A stretch of DNA of 64,000 nucleotides from Coniochaeta sp. PMI_546 (taxonomy: Eukaryota; Ascomycota; Sordariomycetes; Coniochaetales; Coniochaetaceae), in NCBI GenBank assembly GCA_021432605.1, contig MU271153.1, forward strand, positions 496,001 through 560,000. The letters are read 5' to 3'. The stretch's first letter is position 1. Every line of letters starts with the position of its first letter. Below, one piece after another: positions 46,503 through 58,172 of this stretch. Made by a program: the position numbers and the translations under genes. The notes beneath the pieces are model-generated. The model ran no database searches and had not been told where the DNA came from. It saw nothing but the letters and a program-made list of their open reading frames with translations.

Positions 46503-48301
46503 AGTGATGGGGACACTGGGTGTCCTGCCCGTGCAACTAGAGTCCTGTGTGATGGTTGCCTTTCCTAGTTTGAGGTGCCTAGACGTATGCCTAACGTAGT
46601 GGATAGAAGCGAGTGAGAAGAGGAGGCATACTCGACCTTTATCCTTGCCTGAAAATGCTGGGGACATGCGAAAATCCACCATGGCCAAGCCCTCGACATA
46701 TCCTCATATCGGAGTCACCAAGATCAATTATGGCATTCTAGATAGGCAGGGTGGTGCTCTGACATGCCGCATGGAAGACTGATCGGGTAAAGAACCTGAC
46801 GATCTACTTGTGGGTGCGGCTATCTGCATCCTGTCACTTATCTAGTTTGTCGTTCCTGGTCGGCAGTACACGCCCCCAGGGATTATTCAGGACGACCAGG
46901 TTGCCGGCATGGCCCCAGAATTCGTTTGGCCACAAGGTCATAGGTAGCTACCAGGGGAGTTCGCGACATCGCCTGCATCGCTGCCGAGATCTTGCAATCT
47001 GGTCTAAGATGTGGCGAGCTCCGTTCCATTCATTAGTTATCTTGTTGTTTGGTCCTGGTTCACCAAGCTGTTATCTTGTATCAGTAGATTAGTGTTGGTG
47101 ATTGATTCAGCCGGGTCTCCTCGTCCTTTGACCCACTTGGACTGAATCCTTCGTTTCGTGATAACTTCAAGTCGATGTTGTGCGTGGCCTTGGCGTTGAT
47201 ATCATGATATGGTGCTGACTATGCTGTTCAGCTCCCCTCTCACGCGATAAGCACCGGGCGTAGAAGAAAGTGACTGCGCACCGTTGCCACAAGAACATGT
47301 AAAGAATAGCGGCAAGCACCGGACATGTCGTGCTCGAACAAGTGATAGGTATATGCTTGGTTGATCAAGCCTGCATATCTGTGGAGCGATCGACATGCAA
47401 GTTCGGAACATAGTTCCCGAAGTCTCACAAACGGTGTTCTTCCATGTGCAGTTGGAGACATGCACCCAGTCTCGGAACACAGATATGGACAGAACGACAG
47501 CTTTGAAATAGTTACGTCTCGATAGAAAGTCAATAGTCATTCGAAGCAAGGAGCGTGCATAGTCAAGCATAGTATGTAGGCAGGTCGAACAACCTCGCTA
47601 GAGTTAGATCCGAAGTGTATCTTAGCACGAGTAGTTGGCGTGTCTTCGCTGCAGATTCATCACATTAGCCCGGTGGTCAAGAGCCAGCGGGTTTACTCGG
47701 TGATAACCATCTATCAACTTCACTTCACTTCCCTTCACGCCGTCTGGCCATAGTATCACAATGCTCGGAGAATTCACCCCGCGTCCAGCCCCGCTTTTTC
47801 TACCTTCCCCAAAGGAGTAGTGTAGTCCAGGAGATTGACAATCTGACAGTGTCACCATGTCGTGCCTGCCTGCCGGGCCCCTACTTGGCGCGCTTGCCTC
47901 GCAGCTTGGGCGCTGAAGATCCTGGGAGTCCAAGAAACCGGAGATACAGCATCATGGACAAGAGATAAGACAATCACCGAATTCCCGATATCCCAAAGCT
48001 ACCCCTCATTGCGCGAGCCAAGATCAGTCATGATAGGCAACAGCCTGACCGAAGCCGGAGATACGTTATGCTTGCGAATCAAGAACACGAGAGCTGCGCA
48101 CATGGTGGTGAAACCAATAGCTAATTCGACGGTCACGACTTCAAAAATCAAAACCGTCGCTCAGTGCTCACAGGTTGTGGCTACCAAGATAGGAGTAGAT
48201 CGTACTCACCTCTAGTAGAACAGACGCCCCAAGATCCTTCCTCTTTTTCCTCATCTAGACTTCGAGGTACCAGGCGCTTTTAGGAGTCAATTCTCGCAAC
48301 A
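46503..48301. other. Intergenic, divergent promoters, no gene recognised
   Basis: About 1.8 kb. Frames at 46808-47092, 47202-47570 and 47862-48215 have no domain features. It probably contains the two promoters of the divergent MFS and amidase genes. Confidence 0.45.
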
Positions 48302-49981
48302 ATGGGATCCTTAACATCGAGGAAATTTCATGTCATCCAAACGGCACCACTACCTAAAGGCACACCAGAGTATGAAGCACAAATACGCTCCATCCTTGAC
48401 GATTTTGCAGCCAAAGTCCCAGAGAAGTTCTACATCCCACAGTCGGTAGCCGATAACCCGCCTAAAAATGTTACTGCCGTCCCTCGTGAATCCGGTATTC
48501 TGTCGGAGCAGGAGCTGGAGATAACGGAGAAGTATGACGCAGTCTCGCTCGCAGAAGCTATCGCGAGCAAGAAACTGACAGTGGTGGCTGTCGCAACCGC
48601 CTTTGCCAAGCGAGCCATCATTGCTCACCAGCTAACAAGCTGTCTGACCGAGTGGTTCATGGACGAGGCCGTCGAGCGGGCAAAGGCCCTCGACGAGCAT
48701 CTGGAGAAAACGGGCAAAACTGTCGGCCCGCTGCACGGCGTGCCCATCAGTGTTAAGGAGCATATGCCTCTGGCCGGCCACTATTCCGCCTGGGGATACT
48801 TTGACACGCGGGAGAAGAGCGAGACAGACTGTCATATGATATCTATCCTTCGCAACGCGGGTGCCGTGTTCTACTGCAAGACGGCACAACCGCAGGGCAT
48901 TATGCACCTCGAGAGCGTGTCGCAGTATGGCCGTGTCCTGAACCCGTACAACATCAACCTGTCCGCCGGCGGTTCGACCGGCGGGGAAGCGGCACTTATA
49001 GCCATGCGAGGGTCGGTTCTCGGCATTGGCACGGACATTGGCGGCAGCGTCCGAGGCCCGGCTGGCTTCTGTGGAATCTACGGGTTCAAAGCCACGTCCT
49101 ACACGCTTCCCCAGAAGGACTTCCTGCCCAATGGCTTCGCCGCGGAACTCAATGTTCTATGCTCGACTGGTCCGATGTGTCTCACCATGCGAGACATGGA
49201 CTTGTTCTGCAAGGTTCTACTAGATGCGAAGCCATACCTCGCCGATCCTCGCCTGATTCCAATTCCATGGACAGGACTGAGTGGGCCAGCGCCCGCATCG
49301 CCGCTGAAGATTGGCTTCTACATGGACGACGGCGCTATTGTACCCCAACCACCTGTCACTCGGGCTCTGGAATGGGCCCGCACCCAGCTGGAGAAGTCGC
49401 CAAACTTCAAGGTCACCACCTTCGCACCCTACGGAGCGGAACGTGCGATGAAGAACATCCGGAAAGCCTACTGGCCTGACGGCCGCAAGGCGGTAGAGGC
49501 GCACCTGGCCAAGACGGGCGAGCCCATGTTCGCCCTGACGGATTGGATCACCAAGGATGCCACCTACGATGAGCTCCCGGCGTCGGGTGTCCTGCAGCAG
49601 CGGCTCGAGCGCGATAGGTTCCGGTGTGAGTTCGCGGAGCACTGGACGGGCCAGGAGGTCGACGTGGTCATCGGGCCGGTCTTTGTCGGCCCTGCTACCG
49701 AGCACGACACGGCGTTTCACTGGAACTATACGGCGTTCTGGAACTACGTCGACTATCCCGGCGTGGTGTTCCCGACGCCGATCAAGGCCGAGAAGAAGGG
49801 TGTCGAGACCTACGCTAGCGAGACGCCGCTGAGTAAGGAATGTGAGCATGTCCGGGAGCTCTGGCAGAAGGGGGATTTTGAGGGCGCGCCTATTAACCTG
49901 CAGATCGTGACGAGGAAGTATCATGACAATTCTCTATTTGCGGCCTTGTCTGCCGTGAAGGAGGTGCTTCAACTTCCTTAG
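48302..49981 (+). CDS. Amidase (amidase signature family)
   Basis: Single-exon enzyme of 559 residues that hydrolyses amide bonds. The Lys-cisSer-Ser catalytic set is complete: Lys near 152 in PISVKEHM, cis-Ser near 225 in SAGGSTGGEAALIA, and the nucleophile Ser near 249 in GTDIGGSVRGPAGFCG. The C-terminal half has the fungal acetamidase/FAAH-like block VDVVIGPVFVGPAT and WNYTAFWNYVDYPGVVFP. The length and the N-terminal EQELEITEKYDAVSLAEAI segment fit fungal general amidases, which use amides as nitrogen source or act on fatty or indole amides. No signal peptide is seen, so it is cytosolic. The substrate is not predictable. Confidence 0.95.
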   Translation: MGSLTSRKFHVIQTAPLPKGTPEYEAQIRSILDDFAAKVPEKFYIPQSVADNPPKNVTAVPRESGILSEQELEITEKYDAVSLAEAIASKKLTVVAVATAFAKRAIIAHQLTSCLTEWFMDEAVERAKALDEHLEKTGKTVGPLHGVPISVKEHMPLAGHYSAWGYFDTREKSETDCHMISILRNAGAVFYCKTAQPQGIMHLESVSQYGRVLNPYNINLSAGGSTGGEAALIAMRGSVLGIGTDIGGSVRGPAGFCGIYGFKATSYTLPQKDFLPNGFAAELNVLCSTGPMCLTMRDMDLFCKVLLDAKPYLADPRLIPIPWTGLSGPAPASPLKIGFYMDDGAIVPQPPVTRALEWARTQLEKSPNFKVTTFAPYGAERAMKNIRKAYWPDGRKAVEAHLAKTGEPMFALTDWITKDATYDELPASGVLQQRLERDRFRCEFAEHWTGQEVDVVIGPVFVGPATEHDTAFHWNYTAFWNYVDYPGVVFPTPIKAEKKGVETYASETPLSKECEHVRELWQKGDFEGAPINLQIVTRKYHDNSLFAALSAVKEVLQLP

Positions 49982-50163
49982 GAGGTCCAAGAGATGGGTT
50001 CGATTTATGTGGACACACGCCAGTACATCGATCTCAGCCAAACGACGAAGCATACAAGAAGGCTACCAGTATTTGTACTCTTCGTAACTTGAATTTCTTT
50101 CTTGCTATCATACATAAAGAGATCTATCTATATAAAAATTGGGGATCCAGCCACCATTGGTAT

Positions 50164-52046
50164 CTAATAAAACTTAACAACACAATTCTGCACGGCCTCC
50201 AGCTGCCGCCAATCAACACCAGTCTGCTTCATACACACGGCGATAACATCAAAACTCTGATCCAAATTCTCCGCCGTGAACTCCTGCTGCTTCAGTCTCC
50301 TCATCCAGGGGACATCGCTCTGCGGCACCAACGGGTCGTAAAAAGATAGATCCTTCGAGCCAATGTCCCTCATAGCCTCCGCATACGCCAGACCAGGAGA
50401 GCAGGATATCACGTTCTGGCCCGGCTTGAAGCCCACGCCAATAATGAGGACTCGCAGAGCCTCGTCTTGCCTGGCACTGTGGGGCTGCCGACTTGAAAAG
50501 GCCTTCTTTGCCGCGAGCGTGTCGTTGTAGAGCTCCTGTGCCAGCCTGGCTGGCCGAGCCCACATCCTGGTGCTGGCGAACTCTAGCACGGGGAGCTCGT
50601 TGTTGACAAACAGGTAGTAAGGGTTGACTGGGATGCAATGCCCGCCGACGCCAAGCCCCGGTCTGAATGGCTGGAAGCCAAAGGGCTTTGTCGCGGCAGC
50701 GTCGATGACCTCGTTCGGGTCGATGCCGTGGTTCTTGCACGCGTCTGCGATCTCGTTGACGTAGGCGATGTTGACCATGCGGTAGCAGTTCTCGTACAGC
50801 TTGGTCATCTCGGCCACCTCGGGCTTGCTGACGGGCACGACGTGGCTGAAGACCTTGGAGTAGACGTCGTGAATCGCCACGAGGGACTCTTGGTCTAGTC
50901 CCGAGATGACCTTGGGGATCTCGGTCAGAGTGGGGGAGATACGGCCTGGGTCGACACGCTCGGGCGACATGCCGCACTTCAGGGTGCCGGCGTACTGGGA
51001 GAGGAAGGCGCGCGTCATGCCGACGGAGACGGATGACTCGATCACGACGGTTGCGCCGGGACGGGCGTAGGTGGCCACCATGGAGATGGCGGAGAGCAGG
51101 TGGGTGGCGTTGACGGTGTGGTCCTTGTGGAGATTGGTCGGGACAGCGATGAGATAGTGCGTGCCCCTGGCCAGCTGGGTGACGTCGGATGTGAGAGTGA
51201 CTTTCTCGAAGGATTTGAAATCTGGCGCGATGAAATCCAAGCGAGGTTGTGATACGTCAAAGCCTATGGATGTGAAGACGCGCCCGAAGCCCTCGAGGAG
51301 TTCCTTGCCGACATAGCCGACGCCGATGATGCAGACGACGACGTCTTCATCTTTCGTGATCTCTATCCTTGGCACCTCTGTGCGCTTGTCGTCTCCCTCA
51401 GTAATGCTAGAGAGAGGTCAGCATCTCGGCCGTTTTGACAGGCTAAGTTCGATGGAGTGAGTCAATCAACTTACGTTTTAATCTCGTCCGGCAAGACCAA
51501 GGTTGCAACCTGATCTAGGGTGCTCTTTACCATGAGCACGCCATCCTCTGGCATGCCTGCTGCCTTCTCGACCACGCGTTTCTTGACCTCCTCCATATGC
51601 TGCGCCCGCCTTTTCTTGAGAGGCGAGAATTGGATCTTCCCCCTAAGGACCTTATCCATGTAGTCCTTAGCGTTGATCTCATGAGGTGTATAGTCGGTGT
51701 CGGCCTTGACCGGCGGGGGAGTGATAACGTCGTCATCATCATCGTCGTTAAGGGCAATAGCGCTATCTCTTCGCATCTGAGAGTCGGCTAGCACGTCGCC
51801 GAAGAATGACTTCTTGTCCGTCACGACAGCAGCAGCAAGAGTCTGACGAAACGCACTCTGCGCCTCCTGCATGTGTTCTGGGGCGATGGAGAAGGTCGTG
51901 CGCCGCTTGACCGGTTTTTTGGCGCCGACAGTGGTCAGGGCGATGCCTTGCTTGAGGTCATCGGCAAGATCGTGGATTTGCTGAGTCTCCAGCTGCACCT
52001 CTTCCGTACCGGAAGAGTGCATTTCGCATAGTGCTGATGGCGACAT
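50164..52046 (-). CDS. Nucleotide-sugar 6-dehydrogenase (UDP-HexNAc/UDP-Glc dehydrogenase family) with N-terminal extension
   Basis: NAD-dependent oxidation of C6 of a UDP-sugar to a uronic acid. Two exons (52046-51475, 51406-50164; 68-bp intron) encode about 604 residues. Catalytic part: VCIIGVGYVGKELLEGFG (NAD site), CGMSPERVDPGR, and GLGVGGHCIPVNPYYL with the catalytic Cys near residue 448. SPERVDPG and GGHCIPVNP resemble the bacterial WbpA/WecC (UDP-GlcNAc/ManNAc) group more than ordinary UDP-Glc dehydrogenases, so the product may be an amino-sugar uronate (inference). The first 190 residues (KKPVKRRTTFSIAPEHM, an acidic DDDDDD run, PLKKRRAQHMEEVKK) match no domain I know. It is divergent, across 3.3 kb, from the chitin-synthase-like gene. 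Confidence 0.93.
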
Positions 52047-55000
52047 GGTGAGATGTGAAAAGTGATATACGAAGACACGGGGCTCAATGCATAACCTTAC
52101 GAGTAATGAACTAAGACGCAGATCAAGACGGGACGATGAGCAGGATCTACGAACTTATAACTACGGTCAGAGTATGACATGTATGGCATAGGCCTGCCCA
52201 ACGAGGCAATCTAGAAGGCGGGAGCCGTTCTCTGGTGATCCGCAAACAGTAAAGGCAAAAAAGGGACAGGAGAACCCGATCCCGATTGAATAGTCGTCCA
52301 TGGCCTCAAGGATAGAGAGTCCGTTTGCAGATTTTTCTGAGTTGCAAGATACCTCATGGTTTACCTGTGTAAGTCTAGTCTGACGAAGTGGCGGAAGATG
52401 ACAGAAGTGCACTATACTGGATGCATCGAGTCGAGAAAGCATAAGACCGTTGTGGGGACTATGGGGACTAGACGACCTAGACTCTATACTCGAGGGGGGT
52501 CTTGTCTCTGGAATTCCGTGGGAGTGGCTCCAAGTATGGGGCAGAGGGGGCCATCTATCCCCATAATGGCCAATTTACGGAATGGGGTTACAGTTTCTCA
52601 CAACACCTCATACGATGTCGGTCCAGAATTGGATTCATACGCACGAAAGTGATAAAAACCTAGCATGACCCAGGGTAACATTAAAACTGCGAGCGGCTCT
52701 GATATCCCTTTTTGACCACGACTTGAGTTATCCGGGAGAAAACCACGACATACAACCAACCGCTCGCGTGCGGACGGTCCAGAGCTCAGACTGAATCGCC
52801 CCCTCATCGGTGATGGTTTCTTAGTTTCTTAGCACATGTCGCTATCGGTCGCTTCAGTCGCGCAACATCATCCTCAGTAAGATCCTTAACAGTTTGGCTG
52901 ATCCACCACGTCATTATGCACCCGAAAGCGGCTTATCACAAACCTGGCGGCCCTGTTCATGACACAAGCATGGCGTAGGGAACTAGGTCTGGTTGTGTCG
53001 ACCAGCGCATCGGAAATTCAACGAAGATCGTCGAATAGAAGACCAATGGATGTCTAAGGGAAACCACGTGATGAGTTGGCTATTTGGCAACTGCACGCGC
53101 TAAAGTTCTGGAATTGTCTTACTAGACTTGTGAGGCACTCAACGGGCAAGCCACAGCCGTAACCACAACGTTTGATGACGATCACACCAACACTTGCTCG
53201 CCCAGCGTTCTGAACAAGTCAAATCTTGCCGACCCTCCTGTCCAGTCTCGCACGTGTTCTACCGCATTGGGCAGTTGTCGCGGTCGTGGAGACCGCATGG
53301 CCCACAGCGCATGCCACGTTGGTGGAGCATTCCAGTGATGTGTCGTGGCAAGAATGCCACGGTTGAGAAGCATTACTGTATACAGCCATTGCCCTGACGG
53401 CGGCCAAGCGATGGTGCCAATGGCCTGACGTCGTGATACGATATTTCACAATTAATATGATGCCGTATTACCGCATGCGGTTGAAATCCTATTTCTTGAT
53501 CGAGATGACGGGCAGCGAGAACCGAGCGCGCAAGACCCTAGCGGGAGGCAAAGCATAGTATGGGGGATCGGCCAGGTTTTACCATTGCCCACAGTGTCGG
53601 AGCTGACCCCTTCCGCTTAGAGATGCCTTTGGAGTGAGAAGAGGACATACGGATGACGCGAGTAGATCTAGTGTATAAACGTGGCAGCAGGTTGCTAAAA
53701 CCATCAGAAGCGCATGAACTTCTGCGAAACGAGTGTAGGGTGGTACCTGACGAGCGACCAGGCAAAACCTGGACTGATACTGAAACAAGAAGAAAACGGA
53801 CACGGAAATGGCACCATACCTATGTCCGAAGTGGAAAACCATCTGGAAAATGCAGAAAGAATCTAGAGCCTCGGTTCGCTTGACCTGGCCTGACTTCCAA
53901 AGGAATTCGGAGCGATGTAGAGGAATTTAGTCAAGTGGGGGCATGGTCGAATCGCGGGGTCATGTAAACATCAAAGCCAAAAGGTCGCCTCTTGCCCTGC
54001 TCAAGCACAAAACAAGCCTCCACGTGGTTAGTTGTTGCTTAAGAAACGCCACCTCAAGACGCATAACCCAATTATGTTGAACGGGAAGACACAAATCGAT
54101 GGAATATACTGGAATCGGTCGATCGATACGAACGTGTGGCTTGAGGCTTCGAGCCTGTTGCTATGGACTCGGCTTTTGGCGACGACAGAGAAAATGCTCG
54201 CATCCTTTCACATCGGAGTCCTCACCAGTCTAGAAACTCAAAGAAACCATGGTCAGGGCCTACGTACGCTAATTGCAGTCACTGTGGCAGGTTGACTTGT
54301 TGCTGCAAGGTTACGGCAGGGTGTGGACAGGACTGTTGATCAGCGACTACGAGACCTAAGTCTCGGGTTTACTATGGACAGAGTCCCCTTGGAAATGACT
54401 TGAGCTACCATGCAATAGCTTGGCCATTTCTATGCCTCTCCTTAGTATGAAGTATAGACCCTGACCTATGGGTGCCGCCTTGCGCTCCCGCAGTAGTAAC
54501 AAAACTAAGGTAGGGAGCCAGACCCACAAGCCGACCCGCTGCCGTACCTTTCCCTATCTGGTCATCGAACGGCTGCAAGCGGAATGCTTCATATTTGACC
54601 CCTACACGTACTATAGTAGTCCGATTTTGCTGGATTGCGTCACGGACCTCCGCGATGCCCAGTCGACACCGTCTAATTTCGATGACGGTGTTCGACCGCA
54701 GCATCAAGACTAGAGTTTATACAATGAATGATGCCGCTACTATACTAGACCGCCCATGACCATCGTGTCGATCCAAGACGAACCGCTTCTTGATAGATCC
54801 ACTCACTCCACAATCTGCGGCTCGCTCGCTTGCGATCTTGCATCTTGCCTCTGCCCTGCCCAGCCCCGTCTGAAGATCACTGCACAACGTCGCATTCCGC
54901 AACTACTCCCGCGGGTAACTTGAGGATCATTCTCCACAAAGTGGACCCCTCATCACGGATCGGTGGTCCAGGGATGTCCGCCTTCGGCCGTTGCTCATGG

Positions 55001-55391
55001 CAAACCGCACCGCTCCACTGAGTGCTTTGGGACCAGACTCCCAGGTCTACGTAATCAGCATGTCTCTCAATGACCCCAGATGTGAACATTTTTGCGTTGC
55101 CACAGCAAATTTGTTGCCATGTCCGGACCCTTGGCTGCAAGGGTGGCGCAAGGAAGCTGGTCACAGGCGGCTGGCCATGTTCGCTTCTCTCCACCTTCGC
55201 ACCCCTTTCTCCACGACCTGCGTCATTTGTCCCTTATGTTGCTAGAAGATATAGCCCAGTGGTCGCAAATACCGACAGTGACGCTTGACACCTCTGCTCG
55301 GAAGAGGCTTTAACAGGGTAAACTGTCACATTCCTCGGTAGTCGTGGACGACAGTTACGCTACAACCAACAAGTCTGAAATTTACAATACA
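52047..55391. other. Long divergent intergenic region, 3.3 kb
   Basis: Lies between the nucleotide-sugar dehydrogenase and the chitin-synthase-like gene. Several frames of 60-100 codons occur on both strands, none with a domain, splice structure or biased composition. It is unusually long for this window. It may hold large regulatory regions, an unrecognised non-coding RNA or an eroded gene. Confidence 0.45.
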
Positions 55392-58172
55392 ATGTCGCAG
55401 TCAAGGAGAAGCTCACGATCGAGACGAAGCATCTCGAGGGGAAGCGGTGATCCGTTCAACGACGCCAGTGTTCTAGAGTCGGCATATACGAGCTCTGACG
55501 ACGATGCCACGCCCATAGCTCGAAGGCAGACCGAGATCATACCTGGAGCTCAGATTGCCGTACCATATCCAGCAGCGCTGGGTCCTAGGTATGGCACCAC
55601 TACTCTTGCAGGGCGAACTCCTAGGCTAACATGTCGACAAAGCTTACGACGGGATACACACCAACGGAGCGAGTCATCTGCATCGGAAAGCAGCCATGTA
55701 CCCAGTTCCGAACGCAGAGGCTCGACCTCTCGGCGTCAAGGGTCTGTGTCTGCTCACCCTCGGCCACCTGTGTCGTTGCAGACCCGACCAAGACCGCAAT
55801 CTATAGCAGCTCGGCGACCCTCGCCCTCCGCTGGACGTGCCACTTCCTCTCATCGCGCGGCGCTGTCCAGCAGTGATGGCTACACCAGCACGTACAGTAG
55901 CCAAGATACCTCCTCCACGGACTGGCCGTCTGATGTCTCTGATACCCGTTCGATCGCATCCGGAATGCCTAGATACCCCGATGGCGGTTTGAGAGATCCA
56001 TTCGCGACGCCCAGAAAAGGCTCGGTGGCTTCCGAGAAGCAAGGGCAGACAGAGAGCACGGGCAACACGGAGTCACTAGGGGCCGTCGACAACAGATTCT
56101 CGACACGATCCAGTCAGTTGAGCCCTTTCGCACCTACACGGGTTGGACGGCAGCCACGCAGAGAGTCCGATCAGCTGGACCCATCAACTGTATCGAACGA
56201 AAAGACCCCATACTCACCCACCAAATACTCGCCTGAGAAACGGACACACCAACGGAACTTCAGTCGACCATTCAACGGCAGCGGCAGTGAAAGCGGGAGC
56301 ATGGTAGAGGAACAGGGCGACACAATCGCAGCGCGGCCACATGTTCGCTTCGATCCCATCTTCGATCCCGGTTTCACTTTCCGTGAGGGCAGACAAGGCT
56401 CCCAGTCCCTGCACCCACAAGCGCAGCAAGATGCGCAGAAAGACGCGCGACAAGAGCAGTCGGAGATGAGCAAGGAAGCTTTCGGTCGTCGTAAATCCTC
56501 CTGCGTTCTTGTGAACAGGAGAAAGTCTCATTATACCATTGAGGAAGAGAAGGTTGTTAGGGTTGTCGGCAAAAAGCGTCTCAAGTGGACCAAGTGGGCG
56601 TTCTGTACCTTTTTCATCTTTATGAATGCTCTGTGCATTTCGATCTCGTGGAAGTTCGAGAAATACTGGTATGTGTTCGCACCGGTAATTCTGCTCGGCA
56701 ACGTCCTGAACACGCTCATGGTGCTCAATCTCACGCGGTATTGGCTCTGGCGGTCGTTTAAGAGATTGTTCGGGCTTGCTAAGCCGCCGGTTCAGCCGAC
56801 GCCTACGACGATCGCAATGGTCCTGGCCTGCTATTGTGAGAACTACGACGAGCTGATGGCGACTCTCGAGTCTCTGCACGCGCAGGAAGACATCGAGCAG
56901 CACAAGAAAATGTTCCTCATCATTGTGGACGGTCAGGTCAAGGGCAAGGGCATGAGCAAGACCACCGATCGCATCCTGGTAGAGGACATCTTCAAGCCCG
57001 AGAGAGAGGAGTGGTTTCCGGTCGGTTACGAATCCTGGGATGGCGTCATTAACGGCATCTATGCCTGTGCGGGCACATGGCGCGGTGTGCCTTATGTCTG
57101 TCTCGTCAAGAAGCGCAATCTCGGCAAGCGCGACGGCCTAATCCTCGTCCGCACTCTGCTCTACAAGTACCAGATGCGCTACGAGAACCCCGAGACGAGT
57201 ATGGGCGACGACTTCTTTCGGTGGTTCTGCGAGTTCAGCGAAACGCTGGGCATCGAAAAGTACGAGTGGCTTGTGGGCGTGGACGCCGACACTACCTTCA
57301 ATACCAGGTGCATATACGAGCTACACTACAAGTGCATCCAGGACGAGCGACTCATCGGCTGTTCCGGGCTCATCCAAGTCGGCTTCCGGACGGGCAACTG
57401 GAACCTGTGGAATCTGTACCAGAACGCAGAGTACATCCGCGCCCAATGCCTGCGCCGCATGCATCAGGACAAGGGCACCGGCAAGGTCTCCTGTCTACCT
57501 GGCGCGTGCCAGATCATCAAGATCTGCGGGGAGACGTGCGGCGACAAGATCCTCATCGACACGTTCGGCCACATCCCGGATCCGAAGGACCACATGGTGC
57601 ACCAGGTGCGGGCCCTCGCGGGCGAGGACAGGAACTACATCTGCATCATCTTCAAGCACTACCCGAAGGCCATCACCTGCATGGCCATGAACGCGATCGC
57701 GTTCACCGACCCGCCGAACGGGGTCATGGTGTTCCTGTCGCAGCGCAAGCGGTGGACCCTGTCCACCACGGCCAACGACATGCTGATCGCGTCCAAGGGG
57801 GCGATGAACTGGTTCGAGCGCATCTGCTCGCTGACCGACGTCATCGTGTGGGTCCTGCCCGTGTTCGTGGCGCAGACGATCGTGCTCTTCATCCGGGCGT
57901 GCATACACGCCGAGACGCCCGTCTTCATCCTGTCCTTTGCGACCGTCACCATGGTGCCCATGCTCTACGGGCTGATCGTCACGTTCTGGGCGTGCAAGGG
58001 GTGGAGGGAGAAGCTGCAGTACCTGGCTGGGTTCGTCATGGTTGTCCTGATGGGCCAGATGGTCACGCCTATTGTGATTGTTTACGCGATCTGGCATATG
58101 GATGATTTCTCCTGGGGCAAGACGAGGGAAATCGAGGATGACGGGACGAACAAGCCTGCGCATTCGGACTGA
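55392..58172 (+). CDS. Chitin-synthase-like processive glycosyltransferase (GT2)
   Basis: Plasma-membrane GT2 enzyme of about 926 residues, single exon; ATG 55392 is the first in frame. Residues 1-370 are a disordered Ser/Arg/Pro-rich region (SRRSSRSRRSISRGSGD). Two membrane helices follow, around YWYVFAPVILLGNVLNTLMV. The catalytic domain has CYCENYDEL, VDADT near 630, AGEDRN, and QRKRW near 784 (the family usually has QRRRW). After it come three or more helices and the end motif DFSWGKTREIE, common to chitin synthases. It polymerises GlcNAc or a related UDP-sugar. There is no myosin or cytochrome-b5 part, and it is shorter than class IV-VII enzymes, so it may be an atypical class. Neighbours are a UDP-sugar dehydrogenase and a chitinase. 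Confidence 0.93.
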   Translation: MSQSRRSSRSRRSISRGSGDPFNDASVLESAYTSSDDDATPIARRQTEIIPGAQIAVPYPAALGPRYGTTTLAGRTPRLTCRQSLRRDTHQRSESSASESSHVPSSERRGSTSRRQGSVSAHPRPPVSLQTRPRPQSIAARRPSPSAGRATSSHRAALSSSDGYTSTYSSQDTSSTDWPSDVSDTRSIASGMPRYPDGGLRDPFATPRKGSVASEKQGQTESTGNTESLGAVDNRFSTRSSQLSPFAPTRVGRQPRRESDQLDPSTVSNEKTPYSPTKYSPEKRTHQRNFSRPFNGSGSESGSMVEEQGDTIAARPHVRFDPIFDPGFTFREGRQGSQSLHPQAQQDAQKDARQEQSEMSKEAFGRRKSSCVLVNRRKSHYTIEEEKVVRVVGKKRLKWTKWAFCTFFIFMNALCISISWKFEKYWYVFAPVILLGNVLNTLMVLNLTRYWLWRSFKRLFGLAKPPVQPTPTTIAMVLACYCENYDELMATLESLHAQEDIEQHKKMFLIIVDGQVKGKGMSKTTDRILVEDIFKPEREEWFPVGYESWDGVINGIYACAGTWRGVPYVCLVKKRNLGKRDGLILVRTLLYKYQMRYENPETSMGDDFFRWFCEFSETLGIEKYEWLVGVDADTTFNTRCIYELHYKCIQDERLIGCSGLIQVGFRTGNWNLWNLYQNAEYIRAQCLRRMHQDKGTGKVSCLPGACQIIKICGETCGDKILIDTFGHIPDPKDHMVHQVRALAGEDRNYICIIFKHYPKAITCMAMNAIAFTDPPNGVMVFLSQRKRWTLSTTANDMLIASKGAMNWFERICSLTDVIVWVLPVFVAQTIVLFIRACIHAETPVFILSFATVTMVPMLYGLIVTFWACKGWREKLQYLAGFVMVVLMGQMVTPIVIVYAIWHMDDFSWGKTREIEDDGTNKPAHSD

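Noticed and set aside
46503-46688. N-terminal extension of the MFS gene to ATG 46688
   Set aside because: The extra 62 residues lack family resemblance; DPEDPLNWS sits at the usual distance from ATG 46502.
57077-58105. 342-codon second plus frame inside the chitin-synthase-like gene
   Set aside because: Arg/His/Pro-rich shifted frame of the catalytic exon with no family features.
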